Below, one piece after another: positions 1 through 9,178 of a stretch of DNA of 64,000 nt. The notes beneath the pieces were generated by a model that saw nothing but the letters and a program-made list of their open reading frames with translations, was not told the origin of the DNA and did no database searches. Source of the stretch: Entoloma clypeatum (Eukaryota; Basidiomycota; Agaricomycetes; Agaricales; Entolomataceae). The position numbers were made by a program, and so were the translations under genes. The stretch is taken from the NCBI GenBank assembly GCA_963565915.1, contig OY751485.1, positions 5,146,001 through 5,210,000 of the forward strand, written 5' to 3'. Positions within the stretch are counted from its first letter, which is position 1, and each line of letters begins with the position of its first letter.

Positions 1-1699
1 ATGATACTACCGTTGGGGTAGTACTTGTAGGCATAGCACCAACGTATGCCGATGGCTTTACAACCTTGAGGTAGCATCACCGGTTCAAACACTTTGTGCT
101 CGATAAGGCTGTTGAACTCTCGGTGCATCGCAGCGTCCCAGACTGCACTATCCAGATGGGCAAGTGCCTCGCGAGAGTTATCCGGCGGCCTCGACAAGTC
201 AAACTTGCGCAGTAAGCGTATGGGGTCAGGATAGGCGGCATAGCATTTCTGCTGTAGGATGGTGGAGAGTTCAAGGGTGTTGGCCTCATTGTAGACATTG
301 GAAGATGGAGGGGTCGATGCAAGGAGAGCGATAAATTCATCAATGGCAGGTGACAGTTTGTCGGTAGGAGTGGCGACTCCTTGAGAAGGGTTGGGAGTCT
401 GGCGGTCTGCAGGAGGTAAGTGGATATTGCGTTCTTGGATGGTTTTGGGGTATGCAGGTGGAGGATTATGGGTGCGAACTGGGCGAGGAGACGGTAGTGT
501 AGGTATTGCAAGTGCAGGTTTAGGATCAAGGGTGAGCGGCGTAACACACCTCAGTCATTCTCATCAAAGATCACGTTTCTAGCGAAGTGGTATGATCCAT
601 CCCCAGTCGCTCGAATACACCAACCAACTCGGTTCTCATCATACCCAAGAAATATAGCCTCAAAATGCCGTGGGCTACCCAGTGTACGTTTCTCCAGTGG
701 TACATATGAAGACCCAGCATCTGCACCCCCATGCACGGAGATGTGAGAGATCCGGTTTGGTGCCCTTGTAGAGTTCATGTGGAGTAACATCAGGTGGTAG
801 CGCCTTGGACGGGAGTTGGTTACACAGGTATTGGGTGGTCATTACTGCATCCATAAAAAATGTATCAGATAGGCCAGAGTCAGCAAGCAGGGTCTGTGCC
901 CCATCCGTGAGTGTGCGGATGAACCGTTCGGCAGTACCATTTTGCGAGTGGGCATATGGCACTGTCTGTTGAACAGAAATGCCTTTGGCGCTAAAATGAT
1001 TACCTAGCAGGCCCTTGATGAATTCCAAGGCACCATCACAACGGACGGCCTTAACAAGGGAACCTGTCTGGCACTCGATCATAGCCTCAACAAAGAGATA
1101 CTTGTCGTAAGTCTGGCTCTTCTTGGATAACAGGTATATGAATCCGAAATGCATGTGAGAGTCCAAGATACTGACAAAATAAGTGTTCCCAGCCGGCGAT
1201 CACGTCGGGAAAGGGCCACATATGTCCATGTGTAGGAGATCACCTAGATGTTCAGCACGTCTGTTATGAGATACAAATGGTTGCTGAGGGTACTTCCCGA
1301 TGATGCAAGAGACACAACAGTCCCATTCGCTTGGTCCTGTGAATGTGATACCATTCACTATACCTTTCGTAAGGATACTGCACGTCATCTCAGAACTGGC
1401 GTGGCCAAGATGTCGGTGCCAAAGATGGAACATGTTCGCAACTGGGATGAAGGTGACCTGGTCTGGGACAGTCTCTACAGGAGCCAGAAACACTACAGGA
1501 TCTGGTGGGAGAAGAAAGTCACAGTCCAGGAATGATAAGCGATGAAGGAAATCAGCCCGGAGTGGCATCAGTTCCCCCGAGGGCAGGGGAAAGTCAATGG
1601 TAGTACTGCTAGGTAGAAAGTGTAGGTGTACACCCTTCTCCTGGAAGCTCCCAATGGACAGGAGGTTAATAGGCACATCTGGAGCATGAAGACAGTCGG
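1..1699 (-). pseudogene. Ty1/copia pol remnant (GAG-pre-integrase, integrase, start of RT), runs off left edge
   Basis: Read on the minus strand, three frames join into one copia polyprotein order. First comes a region with NLLSIGSF and LWHRHLGHASSEM (GAG-pre-integrase, with the CVSCIIGK pair of cysteines). Next is an integrase core with RCDGALEF (Asp) and QNGTAERFIRT (Glu), then WGCRCWVFI and the linker. From about 200 down to 1 it reads HLDSAVWDAAMHREF and GIRWCYAYKYYPNGS, the start of a copia reverse transcriptase. Frameshifts and stops separate the blocks, so this is dead. Gypsy element A was inserted at 1700; the gag half of what looks like the same copia element resumes at 7926. The protease block expected between the two halves is missing, which suggests a deletion at the junction. 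Confidence 0.85.
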
Positions 1700-2087
1700 T
1701 GTTATGCTTAACAAACCGTTCCAAGGTTCGGGCAGAGTATGCAGAAAGTGGAAAGGCGAAGAGCAAAGTGATTGCTAAATCTAAGGAATGTAGCTATGGT
1801 ACATGGGGTTTATATAGTACTGGCTACGAGCGGTAGCGAGTGAGTCAGTAGCTGCGGAAGGCAGTGCGGATGAGTCAGTAACTGCGGAAAGGCAGTGCGA
1901 AGTGAGTCAGATGACTGCGGACTGAGTAATCCCTACTGCGGAGTGCAAGTCAGCGCGGGAGCGAAGTATACTAAAGGAGAACGGTAGAGTAAAGGTAAAT
2001 GAATAAGCGGTCCGATGAGTCAAAGAAATAATGAAGGTACAATGCAAGGGAAAAGTGCGTAACATACAAACCGGTAAGTCCGTAACA
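1700..2087 (-). repeat. 3' LTR of gypsy A
   Basis: 388 bp bounded by TG and CA on the plus strand (TGTTATGCTTAAC to CCGTAACA). Its first 100 bases (R/U5 on the minus strand) match the LTRs of element B closely; the rest (U3) is diverged. Inside are tandem units of about 30 bp containing TGAGTCAG and CTGCGG. The inner edge abuts a polypurine tract. Confidence 0.85.
1772..2022 (-). promoter_or_regulatory. LTR promoter of gypsy A: TATA box, predicted start, four TGAGTCA sites
   Basis: On the minus strand TATATAAA lies at 1816-1809. About 27 bases downstream, AGATTTAGCAA (1782-1772) is the predicted transcript 5' end, because it is exactly complementary to the primer binding site at 7867-7877. 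Upstream of the TATA box are four copies of TGAGTCA (1841-1847, 1871-1877, 1903-1909, 2016-2022), the consensus of Gcn4/AP-1-type bZIP factors. Response to such a factor is inference. Confidence 0.6.
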
Positions 2088-2100
2088 TGTTCCCCTCCTC
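2088..2100 (-). other. polypurine tract of gypsy A
   Basis: On the minus strand GAGGAGGGGAACA directly precedes the 3' LTR, the position of the plus-strand primer in LTR retrotransposons. Element B has GAAGAGGGGAACA at the matching place. Confidence 0.7.
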
Positions 2101-2121
2101 AAGCTCTGTGTCCTCACAGAG

Positions 2122-2493
2122 TCATTGTCCCCATCCCTCATTGTTGCCGGGATCGGACCAGTTCGGACTTTCCTTGAGGCTCCAATCATATATCAACTCC
2201 TCATTGATGGCTACGGCGAGTTCGAGGCCTTTGATAGCCAGCCGAATACGTCGATTCTCAATCACGAGGGTGCTGGTGTAGTTTCCGAGAATTTGTTTTT
2301 CCTCGGGACTCGGGGCGACGGGTAGGTTGGACAGTGAGTGGAGCCGGATATGCATCTGGCGATGGAGGAGGTCGGCAAGGGAAGTTTTGAGAGCGTGGAT
2401 TTGGTCTCTCATGGAGAGTGCCTCGTTCATGAGGGCGGCGATGGCGGGGTTGATGTCGGTGGTGGAGGTGGAGGTGACGATGGTGTTTGACAT
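2122..2493 (-). CDS. conserved accessory ORF after pol (ORF3), 123 aa
   Basis: An intact ATG-to-stop frame between the chromodomain and the 3' LTR of gypsy A. The protein starts MSNTIVTSTST, has a helical, heptad-like middle (from about residue 17, MNEALSMRDQIHALKTS) and a charged, Trp-containing C-terminus. No signal peptide or membrane segment is evident. Element B carries the same frame at 49912-50283, also intact. I count about 40 base differences between them but only 8 amino-acid changes and no indel, a pattern expected of a maintained protein. I recognise no named domain. It could be a structural or regulatory cofactor, or an RNA- or nuclear-import-related protein; function is unknown. 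The long open plus-strand frames over this stretch are most simply read as shadows. Confidence 0.7.
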   Translation of the reverse strand: MSNTIVTSTSTTDINPAIAALMNEALSMRDQIHALKTSLADLLHRQMHIRLHSLSNLPVAPSPEEKQILGNYTSTLVIENRRIRLAIKGLELAVAINEELIYDWSLKESPNWSDPGNNEGWGQ

Positions 2494-2625
2494 GGCGGTG
2501 AGGATGGTTGAGAGATAAAAGAAGAATGGGTGGCTATATTGGGCAGGGAGAAGACTAGAGCGGGGAACTCGGTGTGTGGTTGACTGATGAGGTCGATACT
2601 GTCATGGGTTTTGAGAACTCATCTT

Positions 2626-5600
2626 TTATTGTGGTCGAGACGGGTTCTGCTGATGGAAATCACGGATCAAATCTTGAGCGTTCTGAACATTAGCTCGAGG
2701 TTCCCATGTGTTCTCTTCTGGGCCATATCCTTCCCACTGAACGAGGTACTGGATCTTTCCGCGGAACTTTTGAGAGTCCAGGATCGTAGACACATGGTAC
2801 TCTTCTCGTCCTTCGACGATGATCGGATCAGGGGCTGGTTTCTTTTTCTGGATGGCGTACTTCGGAGTTTCATATGGTGACAACAGGGTCTTGTTGAACA
2901 CAGGGTGAATCATCTTCCAAGTCTTCGGAAGATCAAGAAGGTACGTGCTAGCTCCTTTCTTCTCTAGGACTTTGAATGGTCCATGTCGGAGTGCATCAAG
3001 TTTCTTTGAGGGTCGATCGGTCCTGATGTTAGTCCCTTCCAGCCACACCTTGTCTCCGATGCGGTAGTCCCGAGACGGACTTCGCCGTGTGTCAACTGTC
3101 TTCTTCATCTGATCCTGTGCTTGTTTCAGCGCAGCATTGGCTTCTTCTCATGCCTGTTTGAGTTTTTTCAAGAAGTCGTTGGCAGCCGGATTGGTATCTT
3201 CTAACACGAGCTCTCCCTTCCACGGATGTAAACCGTAGTTGAGGTAGAATGGGGTGTGCTTCGTTGCCTGATGTTCTTTGTCATTGTACTGGAACTCTGC
3301 GATTGCGATCCATTCAGCCCAATCATCCTGTAGGTGGTTGACAAAGTTTCGTAAGAATGCTTCTGTTTCCTGATGCGATCGCTCGGCCTGTCCATCAGTC
3401 TGTGGGTGGTATGCGGTGGACAGGTTCCTCTTGATCCCTAACATGCGGCAGAGTATCTCCATGAACTTCGCGGCGAACTGCGGTCCCCTATTGCTGATGA
3501 TCTTCTTGGGGATCCCATGAAGCTTCCATATCTGATCCCGATAGATCTTGGCTAATCCTTCAGCTGATAGTTCCACGGTTGTCGGAATGAGGTGAAGCAT
3601 CTTTGAATGTCTATCCGTGATGACCAGAATTGCATTTTTTTCATCAGATTCTGGTATTGGTCCCACGACGTCGATTCCTATGTCTTCCCATGGGTGACTT
3701 GGTGCTGCATGGGGATGGAGCGGAGCATGTCGCTTTTGTCGGTTAATCTTGTTGCGTTGACAAGTGTCGCAACCCTTCACGTACTTCTTCACATCATGCA
3801 GTATGGTAGGCCACCAGTAGGTGCGAGTGAGGAGTTCATGTGTCCGGTACTGTCCTGGATGTCCAGCCACTGGTGTATCATGTGATTCAAACATCAATTC
3901 TTGTCGCAATTGTGGATCTGGCGGGACATAGACTTGTTCGCCTGCATATGTGATGCCGTTTTCCTGTTGATACCAATGAGGATTCTTCTTTAGACCCTGG
4001 GCTACTTCTGTCTCCATGCGGTTTGAACCCTTGATGCGTGCAATCCATGGATTTTCGATGGTCGTGACGTTTCCAATTTTGATGGAATCAGATGTTTCAC
4101 CCCCTTCAAAGAATTGTTCCTCCGTGAACATCTCCATTTGTACCACATCTTCTGATTCCAATCGTTTCAAGAATAGTCCCTCCTTGAGCATTTGGTCACT
4201 GTCCTGTGGTTCGAGTTCCGCTTCATACCAGGGTAAGCGTGACAGGATGTCCGCTTTCGCATTGGTCTTGCCGGGCACATGCCGTAATTCGAAGTCATAG
4301 TCCTGTAACTTCATTTTCCAGCGTCGCTGTCGTTGATTCAGGTCCTGAGGATGACGGAAGTATTCCAGGTTCTTGTGATCAGTCAAGATTTCAAAATGTT
4401 CCTTGGCTTCGAGCAGATAGTGTCTCCAATCTTTCAATGCTTCCATGACTGCCAGAAGTTCCTTGTCGTATATCTCGTAATTCTTTTCGGCCGCGGACAT
4501 GGTCCATGACAAGAACACGATGGGGTGCCATTTGTCGTCTTGCTTCTGAGAGTACTGCTCCAATTGCATAGTCCGATGCATCGGTTTCAACCCTGAACTG
4601 TCCTTCTGATTTTGGTAATGCCAAGACTGGTGCCGATGTAATGCTGTACTGCCTGTGAGCGCGGTGAGTGGTTTCGCAATGTTTGAGTACCCTTCAATAA
4701 AACATCAATAGAAGTTGGCAAATCCCAGGAACCTCTGAACTTCCTTTTTTAATGTGGGTGCTCGCCAGTTTCGAATTGTATCCACCTTCTCAGTTTCCAT
4801 CTCAACACGTCCCTCACCAACCACATATCCCAATATAGGACATTTTGTTACTTCCCATAAACACTTCTTCTCCTTTAGGAACAAATCATTGTCCGATAGG
4901 ATCTGTAGGATTTCTTCAGTGTTTTGCGCGAGTTCTTCCTTGGTTTTACCGATAACCATGATGTCATCCATGTAGATCACGCAGATACGTCGGCAGATCT
5001 GGTCCCGGAATAGACTAGCCATCATTCGAGAGAACGTTCCCGGGGAGTTGCAAAGACCAAAAAACATGACCAATGGTTCGAACAATCCTCGACTGGTGAG
5101 GAAGGCAGCTTTCCATTCATCACCCTCCTTAATCCGGACATTGTTATAGCCCCACATGATGTCCATTTTATTGAAGTAGACCGCATCTTTCAGTACGTCC
5201 AAGAGATCGGATATTTGTGGGAGTGGGAACTTGTCTTTGACCGTGAATTTATTGACCATGCGGTAATCTTGTATCAATCTTTTGGAGCCATCCTTCTTGT
5301 TGATGAAGAAGCAAGGGGAGGCATAAGGGGATTTGGACGGGTGGATCTTTCCAGTTGTTAGACCCTCGTCAATGAATGCGTCCAATTCCTCTTGTTCCTT
5401 TTGGGTCATAGGATATGTATTTCCCCCTAGTTCCTTTGGTGCATCCGGTGTAAGTTCAATACCATGGTCCCATTTCCTCTCCTTTGGGATCTTATCAAAG
5501 TTCTCTTTCTCGAAAAGATGAGCAAATCGTTCAACATATGAGGGTCGTTTGGTTGTGGGAGGTGGTGTGGGAGTGACAGCTTCCAAGATAGGGTCTCCAG

Positions 5601-6180
5601 GCTTCCATTTCTGATCCGACTTTTTGGGTGCATCTTTGTCGCGCACCTCAACCATGCAAACCCAGTGTTTGCGACCATTAAGGTTAATCCTGAAATCCGA
5701 GTGTTTGGTCCGACATGTTGTTGGGCACCGGTTAAATGTTACCGCGCCGGTTGTCCAATTGATTGTGGGGTTGTGGTGTACCAACCAGTCATGTTCCAAG
5801 AGCATGTCCGTCCTCCCAATGTCTAGTACCATTGCTTCCATGGTTTCCTGATGTGCTCCCAAATCCAGCTTGACTTCGGCAAGTTGGCTCGCTTTCTGTT
5901 GTCGATTTGGTGATCCATCCGCATTTAGAATTGCTATGGGTGGTATTCCTCATGTGGGGAGGTTCTGTTCGCGTACTATTCTGGGATGAATGCATGTGCA
6001 TTCACATCCGCTGTCAACCTCAGGTCGGATAACCTTTGGTCCTCGTCGTGTTTTGAGCTGCGCTAACAGCCTGATTTCTCGTCTTTTCGGAGGTTTATCT
6101 CCCTTCACAATCTTAGTCGACGCAGCGGCTCGCTTGGCAGGGATGACATAGGTTCTTTTGTCTGCAGTCATACAAGGCAA
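2626..6180 (-). pseudogene. gypsy A pol (protease, RT, RNase H, integrase, chromodomain), broken
   Basis: Order on the minus strand: protease with DSGCECTCIHP (about 6010), RT from 5862 with CVIYMDDIMVIG, RNase H with VETDASDYAIGAVLS and YDKELLAVMEAL, integrase zinc region with GHPGQYRTHELL and CDTCQRNK, integrase core with IDVVGP (Asp) and DGQAERSHQ (Glu), and a chromodomain (EYHVSTILDSQKF to YLVQWEGYGPEENTWEP, about 2640-2790). Lesions: TGA at 5950 (Arg CGA expected), TGA at 4705 where FYRRFIE is expected, a deletion plus frame change around 4590-4660 that removes the RT-RNase H tether, and TGA at 3148. The last three are shared with element B. The chromodomain marks it as a chromovirus that may target modified chromatin. 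Confidence 0.88.
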
Positions 6181-6221
6181 GCAAGTCCGTTTAATAGATA
6201 AGGGTCGCGACTTAGCGTCGT

Positions 6222-7424
6222 TTAATCGGACCCTTCGGGAAAATCCTTCTCGTCAGCTTCTAAGATTGTGGTTTCATCATTCTCGGCATCTTCCTCGGAC
6301 ACCTTCCTAACCCTTCCGGAGTTCTTCTTCGGCTTGCGGCAGTTGCACGCGATATGGCCTTCTTGGTCACAGTTGAAACACTTGCGACCATCTTTCTTCT
6401 TTGGAGCGCTACAGTCTTTAGCCAGATGACCGAAGCGCTGACAGTTGTAGCAACGGGCTACTCCTGCTTTGTCGATCTCCATGGCTTTGCCCTGACCACC
6501 ATAAGTGGTACCCGATCCGGTGCACATGTCGCCGCCACCTCGGATGACCAGTGCGTGTCCTTCCATCTGTCGTCCCTTGTTTCGGATCTCCTTTGCGTAA
6601 TCGGTGTACGTCTTGCCATCACTGGCCACTTGTTCAGAGATTCTGCGGTTGACGTTCTTTTCTAGGATGTATTTCCCAGTTTCTTTGCCAAGGTTTGACA
6701 ACTTCAAGAGTTCTTCAAATTCATCCAAAAATTCATCAACGGTGCATTTCTCTTGTCTCAGGACTTCGAGTCTTGCTTTGGCAGCAACCGATTTGTTGGC
6801 AATGGAGAATTGTGTGGCGATATCATTGGAGAAGCCTAGCCAGGTGATATTCTCATTGTCAACAGCAAGAGCGTCTAACTTGTTACTGGCCCAGTGCCTG
6901 CTGGACCCTTCCATCATGCGGGATAGTACCGCAAGAATCTTCTGATCATCTGTGAGGCTCTTTTGGAACCTGATGTATAGTTTGGTGGCTTTCCACCATT
7001 CGTCAAAGGTGTATCTGTCCTTGAACATCCCAGGATCCTTGATGATCTTGGATGTATCCATTGTTTGTACAGCCGGAGCTTCTGCCATGTTTAGAGTCTG
7101 CGGAGGAGAAGAGGAGTCGGGTTGTTGGGATGAAGATGGGGTTCGGGATACAGGTAAGGATTGAAAATGAGTCCCTGTTCTAGGCGTCTGTTCGATATCT
7201 GACTGTGCGGAGTCAAAAGTAAATTCGTCAGGGGACTCGTCGGCGGAATCGGTGGCAAAACGTTCAGAGTATTTCCTCTGTAAATCTCTAAGGAATCTCT
7301 GTTCCTGCGCGTCTGTTGGTCTCGAGAAGGGGTCAAGTCTCTCGTTTCGTGCCCAGCGGTTGTACTCGGTTTGTTGTTCTTCGATGGTGAAGTGGGCGTA
7401 GATCTGCTGCTTCGAGTAAGACAT
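6222..7424 (-). CDS. gypsy A Gag, 400 aa with two zinc knuckles
   Basis: Intact frame starting MSYSKQQIYAHF. The N-terminal 130 residues are polar and Ser/Pro-rich. A retrotransposon Gag capsid region follows (about 145-270, with FKDRYTFDEWWKATKLYIRF and WLGFSNDIATQF). Two CCHC knuckles follow: CYNCQRFGHLAKDC and CFNCDQEGHIACNC (the second has Cys-Asn-Cys spacing as usual). The C-terminus is acidic. Gag forms the virus-like particle in the cytoplasm and binds element RNA. Pol lies downstream in another frame. In element B the same gene is broken by a 10-bp deletion and a CGA-to-TGA stop, so A is the better copy. An open, ATG-less frame occupies the leader upstream. Confidence 0.85.
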   Translation of the reverse strand: MSYSKQQIYAHFTIEEQQTEYNRWARNERLDPFSRPTDAQEQRFLRDLQRKYSERFATDSADESPDEFTFDSAQSDIEQTPRTGTHFQSLPVSRTPSSSQQPDSSSPPQTLNMAEAPAVQTMDTSKIIKDPGMFKDRYTFDEWWKATKLYIRFQKSLTDDQKILAVLSRMMEGSSRHWASNKLDALAVDNENITWLGFSNDIATQFSIANKSVAAKARLEVLRQEKCTVDEFLDEFEELLKLSNLGKETGKYILEKNVNRRISEQVASDGKTYTDYAKEIRNKGRQMEGHALVIRGGGDMCTGSGTTYGGQGKAMEIDKAGVARCYNCQRFGHLAKDCSAPKKKDGRKCFNCDQEGHIACNCRKPKKNSGRVRKVSEEDAENDETTILEADEKDFPEGSD

Positions 7425-7866
7425 GATGATGTGGCTCTGGGACGTCTCGATGTGAGCGTCCTAATCAATCTTCTGATAACGGTTGTCTGGACACCAATAA
7501 ACTCTCTGATCTCTGTGATCCGACCTGTCTGAGGTCCTTCTTGAACGCGAAAGCTTTCGAGTTCGTTCTGTCAGGCGTTGTAACGCGCGATCTGGTGTTG
7601 CCGAGCAAGATGGATGCTCTCTGCTATCTCGCCGTGGGGGCGATGCTCGTCGTTGTCTAGTTCTTCGTCAAGCACCTGCTGTAGGATGCGACGGATCTCC
7701 GATTCGATGTACTGCTGGATAAGCGTAAAATTGATACTGTCTCGAGGACTTAGCTCCTCCTGTCGGGCTTCTGGCGTGCTGAATGGGTTACTGGTGAAGT
7801 CTTCAAAGAAGCGCGACGTCTTGACTCGTCTGGTAGTTGCTCTCTTTGCTCTGGGCGAACCTAACG

Positions 7867-7877
7867 AGATTTAGCAA
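7867..7877 (-). other. self-priming primer binding site of gypsy A
   Basis: Directly inside the 5' LTR the minus strand reads AGTTGCTAAATCT rather than a tRNA-complementary TGG site. The 11 bases TTGCTAAATCT are the exact reverse complement of AGATTTAGCAA at the predicted transcript 5' end in the LTR. This is the arrangement known from Tf1 of fission yeast, where the cleaved 5' end of the RNA primes its own minus-strand synthesis. Confidence 0.65.
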
Positions 7878-7879
7878 CT

Positions 7880-7925
7880 TGTTATGCTTAACAAACCATT
7901 CCAAGGTTCGGGCAGAGTATGCAGG
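7880..7925 (-). repeat. truncated 5' LTR of gypsy A
   Basis: 46 bases matching the start of the 3' LTR (TGTTATGCTTAACAAACC to GAGTATGCAGG). Copia sequence follows immediately, in a frame that reads across the junction. Confidence 0.75.
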
Positions 7926-8880
7926 GGGAAGTAGACAAGTATATCAGATTCAGGGGACTCTGGTACAACATGGGGGTCTACTGGGGCACAGGTAACTGCG
8001 GTAGATGTATCATCTGGTAGGGGTGATGCTCCAGGTGTAGATGGGGTAGGTAAGGTAAAGTCTGTTGCAACGTTTGCATGTTCCCGATGACGGCCCATAC
8101 TGAGGCCCTTGATGTTGTTAGGGTTGCCACCGTTTGGCGCAACACAGTGTTCGTGTAAGTGGCCAAGAGCACCGCATGTCGAGCATGTCATGTTGCGGTT
8201 GCGCTGAACTGTATCTGTAGATGTGGCTAACAGGACAGGAGCACCAGAGGTTGGCGGGGCAGATGACGAGGTGGTCGCTGACATGGCAGAACGAGCAGGG
8301 CATCGCGGTTGTTGGGAATCAGGGTGTAGGTGGCGGTTGCGTATGTCGATGGTAAGGACCTTTGTTGCCAGGACTTCAATATAGTGGTAGACTGGTGGGC
8401 ACATATTGAAACCATCATAAACAAGTTTGCGGACTTCTCAATATGATTCATCGTGCGGTAGGTTGTCAACAAAGTGGTGTGTGAGGTTGAAGTCGGTAAA
8501 GTCCCATGGCGTTCCCTGAAGTCATTGAAGAGGCGTGCGCCAGGCCTTGACGAATCATACTACTGAATCCCCACCATTGCCACACTTGAAGCGTACAATC
8601 TTATCCTTGACAACACCCACACCTGCAGCATCACCACCCCCATAACCTCGGGAAAGAGCGGTGTAAACGTCACAGGCGGTGGAGGTGATGTTGCTGAGCA
8701 TGTTGCGACACGGAGGTACCATCGAAGCAGGGCCCTGTCCAAGTCTGCCAACCAGTATGTGTCGTACAATACCATCGGTGCGCCACCAGTCTTTGTATCT
8801 GTCGATCTCAGTCTGGGTTGAAAGAGGATTGAGCTCAGGCGGGTAAGAGGGTTCAGAAAGCGGTTCATATAACTCATCAT
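7926..8880 (-). pseudogene. Ty1/copia gag remnant (other half of the 1-1699 element)
   Basis: Minus-strand frames give copia Gag-like sequence: THHFVDNLPHDESY, then VYHYIEVLATKVLTIDIRN and a zinc knuckle CSTCGALGHLHEHC (about 8190). Several stops and frameshifts separate the blocks. The segment lies 5' of the integrase/RT half at 1-1699 on the same strand, so the two are probably one copia element split by gypsy A. The 8881-9178 stretch upstream is decayed and I can assign nothing in it. Confidence 0.65.
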
Positions 8881-9178
8881 TGGGTAATTAAGAGGTGATA
8901 ATCTGGAGGTGGTTGCACGAGGGAAGGGGGAGGATCACGGAAGAGCATGAAGGAGAGGTGTTTGGGTGTTTGTATGTAATAGTCGGTACAAATATAGTAG
9001 AGGACTCACCAATCGACACATGTGCTTTACCCTTGTTCAACAATGGTATTGGGGGTGTTTGTGAAGATTTCCGAGATGTACATAAGGGAGGAAGGTGGGG
9101 TGGAATGTCATAAAATGGATGTGGGTGCGTAGTTGAAAATTTCAAAGGGCCGCTGGCGGTCGCCAAGGTGGTTGGAGC

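Larger units (their letters stand above)
1700..7925 (-). mobile_element. Ty3/gypsy chromovirus A (3' LTR complete, 5' LTR truncated)
   Basis: Minus-strand element: truncated 5' LTR (7880-7925), primer site, leader, gag (6222-7424), broken pol (2626-6180) with a C-terminal chromodomain, an extra ORF (2122-2493), a polypurine tract and the 3' LTR (1700-2087). It is the same family as element B (49477-58753). It lies inside a copia element. The 5' LTR stops after 46 bases and no TSD can be paired, so the right edge was lost or rearranged. Confidence 0.88.

Noticed and set aside
2122..2493. ORF3 as an envelope-like protein
   Set aside because: No signal peptide, transmembrane segment or cysteine pattern is present; only the genomic position is env-like.
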